Positions 63,601-64,000 of a stretch of 64,000 bases of DNA are shown piece by piece. Position 1 is the first letter of the stretch, and every line of letters begins with the position of its first letter. A model generated the notes under the pieces. The model saw only the letters and a program-made list of their open reading frames with translations. It was not told where the DNA came from and did not search any database. The stretch spans positions 2,542,001 through 2,606,000 of the forward strand of contig NW_027473314.1 in NCBI RefSeq assembly GCF_050947335.1. Direction: 5' to 3'. A program made the translations under genes and the position numbers. This DNA comes from Megachile rotundata. Taxonomy: Eukaryota > Arthropoda > Insecta > Hymenoptera > Megachilidae.

Positions 63601-64000
63601 ATCATAGAATCACAATCATACAATCACAATCATACAATCGCAATAAAAGAATCACAATCATACAATCACAATCATACAATCACAATCATACAATCACAAT
63701 CATACAATCACAATCATACAATCACAATCATACAATCACAATCATACAATCACAATCAGACAATCACAATCATACAATCACAATCATACAATCACAATCA
63801 TACAATCACAATCATACAATCACAATCATACAATCACAATCATACAATCACAATCATACAATCGCAATCGTACAATCGCAATCATACAATCACAATCATA
63901 CGATCACAATCATACAATCACAATCATACAATCACAATCATACAATCGCAATCATACAATCACAATCATACAATGACTATCATACAATCACAATCATTCA

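Larger units (their letters stand above)
1..64000 (+). repeat. 14-bp satellite array filling the window
   Basis: Seen: the sequence is a head-to-tail array of the 14-mer ACAATCACAATCAT, about 4,570 copies, all in one orientation. Each monomer is TA followed by two CAATCA hexamers. The consensus has no G on this strand and is about 29% GC. Most monomers match the consensus or differ at one to three positions. Recurrent variants include CAATCG, CACGATC, CATACGATC, CACAGTC, CATGCAATC, CAATCTCAC and CATAGAATC. No stretch of non-satellite sequence occurs and neither end is a boundary. Known: arrays of short monomers this long are typical of eukaryotic constitutive heterochromatin. I do not recognise this monomer as a named satellite and cannot name the host. 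Confidence 0.99.

Noticed and set aside
1..64000. CRISPR array
   Set aside because: There are no distinct spacers. The period is 14 bp, repeats follow one another directly, and no cas genes are present.
1..64000. Telomeric repeat
   Set aside because: Telomere repeats have a G-rich strand with G runs. Neither strand here has the TTAGGG or related pattern, and the - strand has only isolated G.
1..64000. Genes or RNA genes on the - strand
   Set aside because: The reverse complement has TGA twice per monomer, in all three frames within 42 bp, and no structured RNA can fold from a sequence almost without G on one strand.
1..64000. CENP-B box as evidence of a centromere
   Set aside because: The box needs a G- and C-rich core that the monomer and its variants do not have. 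A centromeric position remains possible but is not shown.

Overview
The whole 64 kb window is one uninterrupted satellite DNA array. The monomer is 14 bp, ACAATCACAATCAT on the + strand, which can also be read as TA plus two CAATCA hexamers. About 4,570 monomers are present, all in the same orientation, and both window edges lie inside the array. I see no unique sequence, protein gene of ordinary composition, rRNA, tRNA, transposon, CRISPR array or promoter. A megasatellite of this length and simplicity points to a eukaryote, in a block such as pericentromeric, subtelomeric, sex-chromosome or B-chromosome heterochromatin. The sequence does not identify the species.

The + strand is almost free of G (consensus 7 A, 4 C, 3 T, 0 G) and the consensus has no stop codon. 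Because 14 is not a multiple of 3, all three forward frames read the same 14-residue peptide, TITIIQSQSYNHNH, from every three monomers (42 bp). Long open frames of up to 817 codons therefore come directly from the satellite. They end only where a variant monomer makes TAG or TAA. The - strand has TGA twice per monomer and is closed in every frame.

Layout by variant monomers. From 1 to about 31 kb, marker monomers recur in a fixed order and at nearly fixed spacing, giving a higher-order repeat of about 5 kb. Its clearest form is two adjacent, nearly identical blocks at 7395-12350 and 12351-17292. Other long copies are 340-3628 with 15838-19126, and 3735-7122 with 20969-24251. A rearranged copy lies at about 24.5-28.4 kb. 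From about 31 to 36 kb there are partial copies of earlier segments. From about 36 to 50 kb a different cassette set dominates, including a 300 bp cassette at 41.3, 43.7 and 47.9 kb. From about 50 to 64 kb the array is a mosaic of segments related to many earlier places.

The 14 bp register holds at every one of more than 70 landmark monomers I checked, apart from two slips: a loss of 7 bp at 24244-24264 and a gain of 1 bp at 49367-49381. All other size differences between copies were whole multiples of 14 bp. This suggests the array changes by unequal exchange or conversion between aligned monomers. Alignments were made by eye from landmarks, so block edges are good to roughly one to a few monomers.
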